In this document: one piece after another, positions 57,461 to 64,000 of the stretch | Layout of the letters: each line of letters begins with the position of its first letter | Numbering within the stretch: position 1 is the first letter of the stretch | NCBI GenBank assembly: GCA_963835295.1 | Contig: CAWIEX010000014.1 | Span: 1,426,001 to 1,490,000, forward strand | Reading direction: 5' to 3' | DNA from: JAOPZW01 sp963835295 | GTDB lineage: Bacteria; Actinomycetota; Thermoleophilia; Solirubrobacterales; Solirubrobacteraceae | DNA length: 64,000 nucleotides | The notes under the pieces: generated by a model | Told to the model about the DNA's origin: nothing | Database searches by the model: none | Seen by the model: only the letters and a program-made list of their open reading frames with translations | Program-made: the position numbers and the translations under genes

Positions 57461-57709
57461 TCACAGCCGTCCGGGCCGGGGGATCCAGCCTGTCTCGACG
57501 ACGGTGACCAGCGACGGCCGGCGAGCGCCCACGAACCGCCAGCCGTCATCGAGTGTGACGACGCGGCCCTCGGCGCTCACGGCGAGGTCGTACTCGACGA
57601 ACCCCAAGCGACGGCGATACGTGCGTACCGCCGCGGTCGCGTGCACCCATCCCGGGCCCTGCGGCGCCGCGTGAAAGATCGAATCGTCGCGGTGGCGTCG
57701 TGCCGCCAT
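57461..57709 (-). CDS. Small hypothetical protein
   Basis: An 82-residue protein from ATG 57709 with HRDDSIFHAAPQGPGWVHATAAVRTYRRRLGF and EYDLAVSAEGRVVTLDDGWRFVG, a beta-rich pattern. No family is recognised. It is divergent from the NERD-domain gene, with a 291-bp gap that contains two identical palindromic repeats. Confidence 0.45.
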   Translation of the reverse strand: MAARRHRDDSIFHAAPQGPGWVHATAAVRTYRRRLGFVEYDLAVSAEGRVVTLDDGWRFVGARRPSLVTVVETGWIPRPGRL

Positions 57710-57776
57710 GACGGCGGACCGTAGGGGTTGACGGCCGAGCGAAGCATCCGTCGATCGGCCCTCTCCGCGGCCCGTT

Positions 57777-57826
57777 CCCAGGGGCCGATCGGCCGACTCA
57801 GCTGGGGCCGATCGGCCGACCCTGGG
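57777..57826. repeat. Duplicated palindrome between divergent genes
   Basis: GGGGCCGATCGGCCGAC occurs at 57781-57797 and 57804-57820 (period 23). Each contains the perfect palindrome GGCCGATCGGCC. The pair is enclosed by CCCAGGG/CCCTGGG-like outer arms, so the whole block is itself nearly symmetric. It occupies the gap between an 82-residue protein and the NERD protein and could be an operator array. Confidence 0.5.
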
Positions 57827-58000
57827 ATACCGGGCTGTCGGTCGCCAGCCGTGGACGGCCGGTCGGCGGCGACGGATCATCGCGAGCTTTCGGCCTCGGC
57901 GCGCGCCAACGCCTCGCCGAGCGTCGCCGCGACGCTGCGGGCGAACAACAGGACAGTGCCGGACCCTCGGAGCCTCGACGCCGTACCTCAGGATCTGAGC

Positions 58001-58660
58001 ATGATCAGCTACCCGCGTCGACAGGTCTTCCAGCGTCTGCTACGTGTCGCGGCGGCGGCGGGCGCCGCGCTGACCAGCGCGCTCCTGGCCGCCTTGGCGC
58101 TCGCGGTCGGGGCTGGCGCGGTCGCCGGGCTGCTGCTGCTCGTGGCAACCGGACTCGTCGCCTACGCCCGCCATTGGAATCGGCTCGCCGGGCGAAGCCG
58201 CGTGGGCGCACGCTCCGAGCGGCAGGTCCAGCGCGCGCTCGCGCCTCTGCAGGCCGAGGGGTGGCGACTGCGGCACTCCGTACCCTGGGGACGGCGCGGA
58301 GACATCGATCACATCGCGATTGCCCCGCGCCAGGTCGGGTTCGCGTTCGCGATCGAGACGAAAACGAAGACCTACCGGCGCGAGCACGTCGCCCGCGCCG
58401 CAGCCACCGCCCGCTGGCTGGCTTCGCGCCGGCGTTGGTGCCCGCATGGGGCGTTGGCCGTCCTCTGCTTGGTGCGAGCCGGCGGGGTTCAACGCGTCGA
58501 GGGCGACGTTCTCGTCGTCTCGATCGACCGGTTGCCCGCCGCGCTGCGCTGCGCGGCCGGTACCCGAACGAGGCCCGCGTTCCTCTCAGGCGGCGAGTGT
58601 CTGATCAGTCCCGCTCGGAAGTTCGCAAGCGTGTTCGGCGACACGTCCGCTCCTCCCTGA
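58001..58660 (+). CDS. NERD-domain protein with membrane anchor
   Basis: A 219-residue protein. One or two hydrophobic helices (about 20-55) are followed by a nuclease-related domain: GARSERQVQRALAPLQ, RGDIDHIAIAP, and FAIETKTKTYRRE, the DH...E-x-K pattern of NERD/PD-(D/E)XK folds. This could be a membrane-tethered nuclease-like protein. The C-terminal part has variable sequence. The start ATG 58001 has AGGA eight bases upstream. It lies beside an IS110-family element. Confidence 0.75.
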   Translation: MISYPRRQVFQRLLRVAAAAGAALTSALLAALALAVGAGAVAGLLLLVATGLVAYARHWNRLAGRSRVGARSERQVQRALAPLQAEGWRLRHSVPWGRRGDIDHIAIAPRQVGFAFAIETKTKTYRREHVARAAATARWLASRRRWCPHGALAVLCLVRAGGVQRVEGDVLVVSIDRLPAALRCAAGTRTRPAFLSGGECLISPARKFASVFGDTSAPP

Positions 58661-58869
58661 CAAGCAGGCGTGTGCTCGGTTCGTGCGCGGACGACTGCGT
58701 ATCGTCTCTATGAAGGAGGACGGGTTGTCAAATGGGGTTGGCGGCTCGTGGTTAGGGGCCGCGGGCGGGTTGTGGGTGTCGAGCGGTGCTCATGTCTCTA
58801 TCGCCCCGTCGGTCTGCGGGGACTTGGCGAAATCGGAGCGGCTCGTCCGGCGGTGCATGTCCAAAATGA

Positions 58870-59990
58870 GCCGTCAAGCGGCTAGACGAAAAGGGCACCT
58901 GCCGGAGCGAAGGGCTGATTGCGGGTGAGCATGTGCCAGATCGCCTCGGTGAGCTTGCGGGCGAGGTCGATCTGGGCGACCTTGGGGCCACGTTGGCGAC
59001 CCAGACGGCGCTTGGTGTGCTGGTAGCGCTCGGCGTAGTAGGGGTGCTTGCACGCGTTCAGGGCGGCCTCGAACAGCGCCCAGCGCAGGTACTTGGGGCC
59101 GTGCTTGGAGATCGGGCCGCGAGCGTCGCTGGCCCCGGACTGCTTGACGCGTGGGCACAGCCCGGTGTAGCCGCACAGCTTGGCCGGCGACGCGAAGCGG
59201 GCGATGTCGCCGATCTCCGAGGCGATGGTGAACGCGTTGATACAGCCCAGGCCCGGAGCGGTGACCAGCAGCGGGATATAGCGGTGCTCGGCGCCCTGGC
59301 GCTTGAGCTGCACCGTCAACGCCGCGATCTGCAGCTCGAGGTCATCGATCAGCCCCAAGCTGACGTCGATGTTCTGGCGCCACGGGTCCGGACCTCCAGG
59401 CGATCCAGCAACTCGCGGCCGGCGTGACCGAACAGATCACTGACCGGGCACGGGTGCCCGAAAGCGATCAGCGCGGCGTGGATGCGGTTCTTCAGCGTCG
59501 TGCGATGACGAACCAAGTGCAGGCGAAAACGGGCCAGTTCGCGCTCGCGACGGATCGAGGGGTCGGGCAGCCAGATCTCCGGGACCAGGTCACGCGCCGA
59601 CAACGTGGCCAGCACCCTGGCGTCGATCTTGTCGGTCTTGCACGCCAACGGCGCCAGGCCCTTGACCTTGGTCGCGTCGGCGATCAGCACATCCCAGCCG
59701 TGCTCCTCCAGGCGGTCGTGCACGAACCGCGCACCGTTCATCGACTCGATCACCCCTCGAACCGCCGGCCCCCACATCGCCGCCCGGGCGGCCAGCCCGC
59801 GCAACCCGTCGCCATCCGGCGGCGACGCCCACTCGTCGACGATCTCCCCCTGCGTCGAGAGCAGACAGACGTCGACCTTGCGCCGACTCAAATCCAATCC
59901 AGCGTGCAACATGAAGACGGGCCTCCTTGGACTCGCTTCTCGGTGACACGACCAGCGTCCCACCGAGGAGGCCCTCCTTCATCGCAGTCC
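58870..59990 (-). mobile_element. IS110-family insertion element, approximate limits
   Basis: A single-transposase element recognised from its gene; IS110 members lack terminal inverted repeats, so the ends cannot be fixed by eye. The transposase runs 59912 to 58882. The non-coding upstream flank contains a long stem. The element lies in the gene-poor accessory region, between the NERD gene and the SRPBCC gene. Confidence 0.55.
58882..59912 (-). pseudogene. IS110-family transposase, frameshifted
   Basis: DEDD-type transposase interrupted by a one-base loss. The N-terminal part (59912 to about 59390) has HAGLDLSRRKVDVCLL and IESMNGARFVHDRLE, ADATKVKGLAPLACKTDKIDA with the acidic RuvC-like residues, and SDLFGHAGRELLDRL. 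The C-terminal part (to 58882) has TAPGLGCINAFTIASEIGDI, YTGLCPRVKQSG and SKHGPKYLRWALFEAALNA, the Transposase_20 domain with its Ser. The frames change at about 59388-59394, where an extra base would give LEVPDPWRQNIDVSLG. The element is either inactive or the base is a sequencing error. Confidence 0.85.
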
Positions 59991-60271
59991 AATGCGAGCA
60001 TCTGCGCGAAGCGGCTGGCGGCGCGCCCATCAGTCCGAAAGCGGGAGCGGTGAGTCCCTGTGGCCGAGGCCAGTGGAGCCTTCAGCCCGCCTGCGTGCGT
60101 AGCGTGAGCGCGAGGAAGAACGGTGTCGTCACCCAGTCGTAAGCGCCGCTGTCTTTGGCGGCGCGTAGCGCGCGCTCGAGCGCGTCGATCTCGGCCCCGC
60201 TCCCCACGCCGGACTGGATGGCGCGGCTCTGCCCTAGCGCCGCGCAACAAGCACATCCGCCGGCGCGACGC
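59913..60271. other. Non-coding flank upstream of the IS110 transposase
   Basis: About 360 bp with no supported gene. An inverted repeat GGGCCTCCTTGG (59919-59930) and CCGAGGAGGCCC (59963-59974) matches at 11 of 12 positions and would fold a large stem directly before the transposase start. In IS110-subgroup elements the upstream non-coding end encodes the guide (bridge) RNA, so part of this flank is a candidate. The stretch 59975-60271 shows nothing recognisable. Confidence 0.4.
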
Positions 60272-60694
60272 TCATCGCGCGCGCAGCAGGCGCAGCCTGA
60301 TCTGCTGATGGAGCCGGACCGGCCGCGGCTGCGAGCGGACGAGCTCGGCGAACGCCTCGTCGAGGCGGGTCCCGGCCCACTCGCTTGTCTCCGCGACCAA
60401 CTCCCCGCCGTTGTCGTACTCGTCGGTGACGACGCACCGACGCTCGTGCTCGAGATCGAAGAGCCCGTCGCGCATCGTCTGCTCGACGCGCCGGTCGATC
60501 GTCGCGATCGTCTGCGTCCACTCGCGCATGTCCAGCGCTCCCAGCGGTCCCGCCTGCGACTCGACCGGCGGCTCCACCCGCACCAGCCGGGACCCGTACT
60601 CGCGCCAGTTGGCGGGATCGGTGATGTAGTCGAAGCCGTCGCGCATAGAGACCGGGAGATGCTGCTCGACCGCGATGCGAATGGGAGCGGTCAT
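60272..60694 (-). CDS. SRPBCC/START-like domain protein
   Basis: A 140-residue protein with a START-like ligand-binding pattern: VEQHLPVSMRDGFDYITDPANWREYGSRLVRVE near the start and a C-terminal helix QPRPVRLHQQIRLRLLRAR. It probably binds a hydrophobic ligand and belongs with the polyketide-cyclase-like proteins, but no substrate is known. The start is ATG 60694, 40 bp after the flavin oxidoreductase stop. Confidence 0.7.
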   Translation of the reverse strand: MTAPIRIAVEQHLPVSMRDGFDYITDPANWREYGSRLVRVEPPVESQAGPLGALDMREWTQTIATIDRRVEQTMRDGLFDLEHERRCVVTDEYDNGGELVAETSEWAGTRLDEAFAELVRSQPRPVRLHQQIRLRLLRAR

Positions 60695-60734
60695 GGAGTT
60701 GGTTGCGCGCTCGGTGCGTGGTCCCGGCGGGCGC

Positions 60735-62282
60735 TCAACGACGGTGACCGGGAGGCGCTGGAGGGGGTTGTTGCCCATGTCCTGGGAGTTCCGCGATGGG
60801 CCGCGGCCTGATGTTCCGGTTCCGGCGGAACAGGTTCTGCGGGTCGTACCTCTGTTTGGCTTCGACGAGGCGATCGAAGTTGGGGCCGTAGGTCGCCCGG
60901 ACACGCTGCTCGTCCTCGTCGGCGGTCTGGAAGTTGAGGTAGTTGCCCCCTGTGGAGTGGGGCCTGACCCTTTTCCAGGCCTCCCTTACCCAGGCCACGT
61001 GCTCGTCGTCGGGGGCGCCGGCCGGCCACTGACCGGCGAACGCGGTCATGTAGCGGGCGTCGCGGTTGCCGACCGCTCCGTCGTCGTCGGCTCGCTCGTT
61101 CAGCGCGCCCGCGAGGTGGATGATGATCGAGTCCGACAGCGGGGAGGTCACCTTCAAGGCGCTGTCGCGGAAGGTGTCGAGAAACTCGTTCGTCAGCTCG
61201 GCCAGGTACTCGGTCTTCCAGTAGTGGTGGTGGCCTTTGGGCTCCATGCCGTCCATCATCGACTGCTGGTCGGTGTAGGGCTTCTCGGTGACGAGGTCGG
61301 CGATCGGATCCCCGAGGCCGCGAACCGCGGCGAGGTCGCCCTCCGCGTCCGCGCCGCTGTGGCACACGTTCAGCCCGACGATGGGCTTCCCGTGCCATGC
61401 TTCCGGGAGGAACGGAGCCGGCGGCGCCAGGCGCACTGCCACGAGCGCGGTCAACTCGCGCGGCGCCGATTCGGTCAGGTCGCGGTAGGTGGCGAGCACG
61501 TCGTCGACCCGTTCGGCGCTCCAGACGATGAGGCCGCCGGTGATGGTCGGGCCGACCTCGTGCAGGCGGTACGTGAACCGGGTGACGACGCCGAAGTTGC
61601 CCCCACCGCCCCGGAGCGCCCAGAGGAGGTCGGCGTGCTGTTCGCGGCTGGCCGTCCGGATCTGGCCGTCCGCGGTGACGATCTCGACCTCCGCCAGGCT
61701 GTCCACCGTCCAGCCGAAGCGACGCGTGAGGTAGCCCAGGCCGCCGCCGAGCGTCAGGCCGGCGATGCCGACTCCCGAGTCGAACGAACCCAGCGGCGTG
61801 GCCAGTCCGTGCGCCTGCGTCGCGCGGTCGACGTCCCGGAGCAGGCAACCAGAGCCGACGTGCGCGAGCCTCGCGTCCGGGTCGACGCTGACGTCGCGCA
61901 TGCGCGACATGTCGAGCGTCAGACCGCGCTCGGCGATCGAGGTTCCGGCCATGTTGTGACCGCCGCCCTTGATGCCCAGTAACAGACCGTGGTCACGTGC
62001 GAATCCGACGGCCGCAGCGACCGTGGCGGCCGAGGTCGGCTGGAGGACGAGAGCGGGGGCCTTGGCGACCATGCCGTTCCAGATCAGCACTGCGTCGTCC
62101 CAGTCGGCGTCGCCCGGGCGAAGTAGCGGGCACTCGACCCGCGACTCGAGTTCGTGGAGCTGCTCCGCCGTCAGCGTCACGAGCCCGCCGTCGAGTCTTG
62201 CGACGTCGACGGTGCTTGTCTTCATGCGCCGCCCATCCGTCTGTCCACTCTCGCGAGCTGTCGCTGCTGCTTCTCCGGTCAT
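60735..62282 (-). CDS. FAD-linked oxidoreductase, berberine-bridge-enzyme type
   Basis: A 515-residue flavoprotein of the BBE/FAD_binding_4 family. The PP-loop has GIKGGGHNMAGTS, where the His is the usual covalent flavin attachment point, followed by LTLGGGLGYLTRRFGWTVDSL. The C-terminal BBE signature is GGNYLNFQ. Such enzymes oxidise alcohols, sugars or alkaloid-like compounds. I chose ATG 62282, which has a GGAGAGG site. It is divergent from the Ada-AlkA gene. Confidence 0.88.
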   Translation of the reverse strand: MTGEAAATARESGQTDGRRMKTSTVDVARLDGGLVTLTAEQLHELESRVECPLLRPGDADWDDAVLIWNGMVAKAPALVLQPTSAATVAAAVGFARDHGLLLGIKGGGHNMAGTSIAERGLTLDMSRMRDVSVDPDARLAHVGSGCLLRDVDRATQAHGLATPLGSFDSGVGIAGLTLGGGLGYLTRRFGWTVDSLAEVEIVTADGQIRTASREQHADLLWALRGGGGNFGVVTRFTYRLHEVGPTITGGLIVWSAERVDDVLATYRDLTESAPRELTALVAVRLAPPAPFLPEAWHGKPIVGLNVCHSGADAEGDLAAVRGLGDPIADLVTEKPYTDQQSMMDGMEPKGHHHYWKTEYLAELTNEFLDTFRDSALKVTSPLSDSIIIHLAGALNERADDDGAVGNRDARYMTAFAGQWPAGAPDDEHVAWVREAWKRVRPHSTGGNYLNFQTADEDEQRVRATYGPNFDRLVEAKQRYDPQNLFRRNRNIRPRPIAELPGHGQQPPPAPPGHRR

Positions 62283-62344
62283 AGCGTCCTCTCCATTGTC
62301 GGTCGGCTCTACGCTACGCCGTTGCCAGCGGCGCCACTGGCGGG

Positions 62345-62398
62345 ATTCGGCCAACTCAGTTCCCGCTGCTGACAATGGCCGAATACCGCTGGTACGGT
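62345..62398 (+). promoter_or_regulatory. Promoter and inverted repeat upstream of the Ada-AlkA gene
   Basis: Candidate -35 CTGACA (62369-62374), an 18-base spacer, and -10 TACGGT (62393-62398), about 18 bases before the start codon. A perfect nine-base inverted repeat ATTCGGCCA (62345-62353) and TGGCCGAAT (62376-62384) brackets the -35. It could bind the Ada-AraC domain of the adjacent gene, or another regulator of this divergent pair. Confidence 0.5.
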
Positions 62399-62415
62399 CG
62401 GCGCGAGAGACGACG

Positions 62416-63960
62416 ATGAGCGCCATCATTGAGGACTTCGAGCGCTGCTACCGGCTGAGCGACAGCCGTGACCCGCGCTACGACGGCATCTTCTTCGTCG
62501 CCGCCACGTCGACGAGGCTCTACTGTCGGCCGAGCTGCCCGGCGCGCCAACCGAAGCGCGCGAACGTTCGCTTCTACCCGACGGCGGCGGCCGCGCAGTC
62601 GGCCGGCTTCCGCGCCTGCAAGCGCTGCCGCCCCGACGCTGCGCCCGGCTCACCCGAGTGGAACTGGCGCGCCGACCGTGTCGCGCGCGCCATGCGCTTG
62701 ATCGCAGACGGCATCGTCAACCGCGAGGGAGTGCCCGGCCTCGCCAAGCGATTGGGCTTCAGCGATCGTCATCTTCGGCGACTCCTGTCAGAGCAGGTTG
62801 GCGCAACCCCAATCGCGCTGGCCCGCGCCCAGCGCGCCAACACGGCCCGGCTCCTGATCGAGTCGACCGCAATGCCCTTCGCCGAGGCGGCCCTGGCGGC
62901 CGGGTTCCATAGCGTCCGCCAGTTCAACGACACGATCAGAGACGTGTTCGCCTCGACCCCGAGCGAGATGCGAGACCGGGCGAGCCGTGCCCGGCCCCGG
63001 TCGCCGGGGATCGTCGAGCTTCGTCTGAGCTGCCGCGAGCCCTTCGACGGGGCCGCCTTGCTGCGCTTCCTCGAACTGCGTGCAGTTCCCGGTCTCGAGC
63101 AAGTCAGCGCCGGTACCTATCGGCGCGCGCTGACCCTCGCCCACGGCATCGGGATCGTCGAGCTGACCCCGGAACTGAGCGCCGTCCGCTGCCTGCTCCG
63201 CCTCGACGATCTGCGCGACCTCGCCACGGCGGTAGCTCGCTGCCGGCGCTTGCTCGACCTCGACGCCGACCCGCTGGCCATTGCCGAGGCACTCGGCCAC
63301 GACGAGGTGATCGGCGGCCTCGTCCGCGCCCGCCCAGGGCTGCGAGTCCCCGGCTGCCTCGACGGCGACGAACTCGCCCTACGCACGGTGCTCGGTCAGC
63401 ACGCTTCGTTGCGGACAGCACGGACGCGAACAGCCCGCCTCGTCGAAACCTTCGGCACGCCGCTGGAGCAGCCGCTCGGCACGGTGACACATCTGTTCCC
63501 GGCCGCGGCGGTTCTCGCCGAAGCCGACCCCAAGGCATTTGCCGGGCCGGGCCTACGCCGCGACGCCCTACAGACTCTCGCCGCCCGACTCAGCAACGGT
63601 GACGTCCGCGTCGACGCCGGCTCAGACCCGCGCGAAGCGCTCACCCGGCTACTCGCGATACGAGGGATCGGACCCTGGACCGCCGCATACGTTGCGATGC
63701 GCGGATTTCACGACCCCGACGCGTTCCCGCAGAGCGACGCTGGCCTTCGCCACGCAATCAACGCCTTGGGATACCCGGACGACCCCCACTCGGTCACGAA
63801 TCTGCAACAGCGATGGCGGCCGTGGCGCGCATACGCCGCCCTGCAGCTATGGGCGAGCCAGGACTACCGACCGCGAGTATCACCCCCACCGCAGAGCGCC
63901 CCCGCACGGGCGATGACGGTCGGTGCGTCCGCGGCGCGTGCGGGAGGAGGGGGCGGATAG
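62416..63960 (+). CDS. Ada-AraC-AlkA fusion: alkylation sensor and 3-methyladenine DNA glycosylase
   Basis: A 514-residue multidomain DNA-repair protein. The Ada metal-binding domain has C37 and C41 in YCRPSC and C68 and C71 in CKRC, matching the four zinc Cys of E. coli Ada; C37 is the methyl-acceptor position. An AraC-type helix-turn-helix region follows at about 85-185 (AKRLGFSDRHLRRLL, FAEAALAAGFHSVRQFND). The AlkA N-terminal domain and HhH-GPD glycosylase domain follow, with IRGIGPWTAAYVAMR and a catalytic Asp in DAFPQSDAGLR. The C-terminal methyltransferase domain of classical Ada is absent. The start is ATG 62416. Such fusions act as methylation-triggered activators plus repair enzymes. 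Confidence 0.9.
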   Translation: MSAIIEDFERCYRLSDSRDPRYDGIFFVAATSTRLYCRPSCPARQPKRANVRFYPTAAAAQSAGFRACKRCRPDAAPGSPEWNWRADRVARAMRLIADGIVNREGVPGLAKRLGFSDRHLRRLLSEQVGATPIALARAQRANTARLLIESTAMPFAEAALAAGFHSVRQFNDTIRDVFASTPSEMRDRASRARPRSPGIVELRLSCREPFDGAALLRFLELRAVPGLEQVSAGTYRRALTLAHGIGIVELTPELSAVRCLLRLDDLRDLATAVARCRRLLDLDADPLAIAEALGHDEVIGGLVRARPGLRVPGCLDGDELALRTVLGQHASLRTARTRTARLVETFGTPLEQPLGTVTHLFPAAAVLAEADPKAFAGPGLRRDALQTLAARLSNGDVRVDAGSDPREALTRLLAIRGIGPWTAAYVAMRGFHDPDAFPQSDAGLRHAINALGYPDDPHSVTNLQQRWRPWRAYAALQLWASQDYRPRVSPPPQSAPARAMTVGASAARAGGGGG

Positions 63961-64000
63961 CCTTCAGTCGCCTGCTGCGTCAGGCGCTTTGGTGAGGTAG

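Noticed and set aside
58683..58928. Reading frame of 81 codons upstream of the IS110 element
   Set aside because: It runs into the transposase 3' end, has no recognisable domain, and its Gly/Ser-rich product looks like noise. Nothing else was seen between 58661 and 58881.
1..64000. CRISPR array or rRNA/tRNA genes
   Set aside because: No series of regularly spaced repeats and no recognisable rRNA or tRNA was found in any part of the window.

Overview
The window is very GC-rich, densely coded bacterial DNA. Its gene content fits a Gram-positive-type actinobacterium: a dcw cluster (mraZ-rsmH-ftsL-ftsI-murE-murF-mraY-murD-ftsW) with a meso-diaminopimelate-type MurE, many GTG starts, ATGA/GTGA gene overlaps, secreted or lipid-anchored proteins without outer-membrane genes, and divergent gene/regulator pairs. 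The overall mix suggests the class Thermoleophilia (Solirubrobacterales-like). That placement is an inference from gene content; no rRNA is present.

Layout. 1-9510 (minus): the dcw cell-wall and division operon, read from mraZ at 9510 down to a truncated ftsW at the left edge. murF carries a one-base frameshift, and an unusual 185-bp repeat-bearing gap separates mraY from murD. 9918-13505: a DUF3352-type lipoprotein, a short MetE-like protein, and a TetR regulator with two matching operator palindromes. 13517-16458: tadA-tadB-tadC, the motor and platform of a Flp/Tad pilus. 16516-19887: an SDR-like protein, a hypothetical, an epimerase-like protein, and a membrane protein/TetR pair. 19898-23156: a LysR regulator divergent from an M20 peptidase and a diaminopropionate ammonia-lyase (a ygeY/ygeX-like pair). 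23200-30657: secreted proteins (AMIN-like, a calcium-binding repeat protein, a metzincin-like protease), a cpaB gene, and a single protein fusing an OmpR-type response regulator to a membrane histidine kinase.

30668-37242 (minus): a degenerate Rho-like protein, a DHPS-like FolP overlapping a RibD-C/DHFR-fold reductase, an ECF sigma factor fused to a zinc-binding anti-sigma-like domain with a membrane anchor, and a large secreted protein. 37312-41355: a tightly overlapping FadR-small protein-GMC oxidoreductase-GlpD operon. 41395-45814: TetR/MFS pair, LOG-family protein, M19 dipeptidase. 45885-49534: three-subunit transhydrogenase (pntAa-pntAb-pntB) and a lipoprotein. 49571-51938: cobalamin genes (adenosyltransferase, cobT, cobS). 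51954-56172: aldo/keto reductase, LysE exporter, two PAP2 phosphatases, PRC-barrel-like protein, Nudix hydrolase.

56173-60271 is looser and accessory-like: small hypotheticals, palindromic repeats, a NERD-domain protein, and a frameshifted IS110-family element. 60272-63960 holds an SRPBCC protein and a covalent-flavin oxidoreductase divergent from an Ada-AlkA alkylation-repair fusion. No rRNA, tRNA or CRISPR array was recognised. The most unusual content is the two regulatory fusions (RR-HK; sigma/anti-sigma), the Rho-like/FolP-like/RibD-like block, and a pair of dispersed intergenic hairpin repeats.
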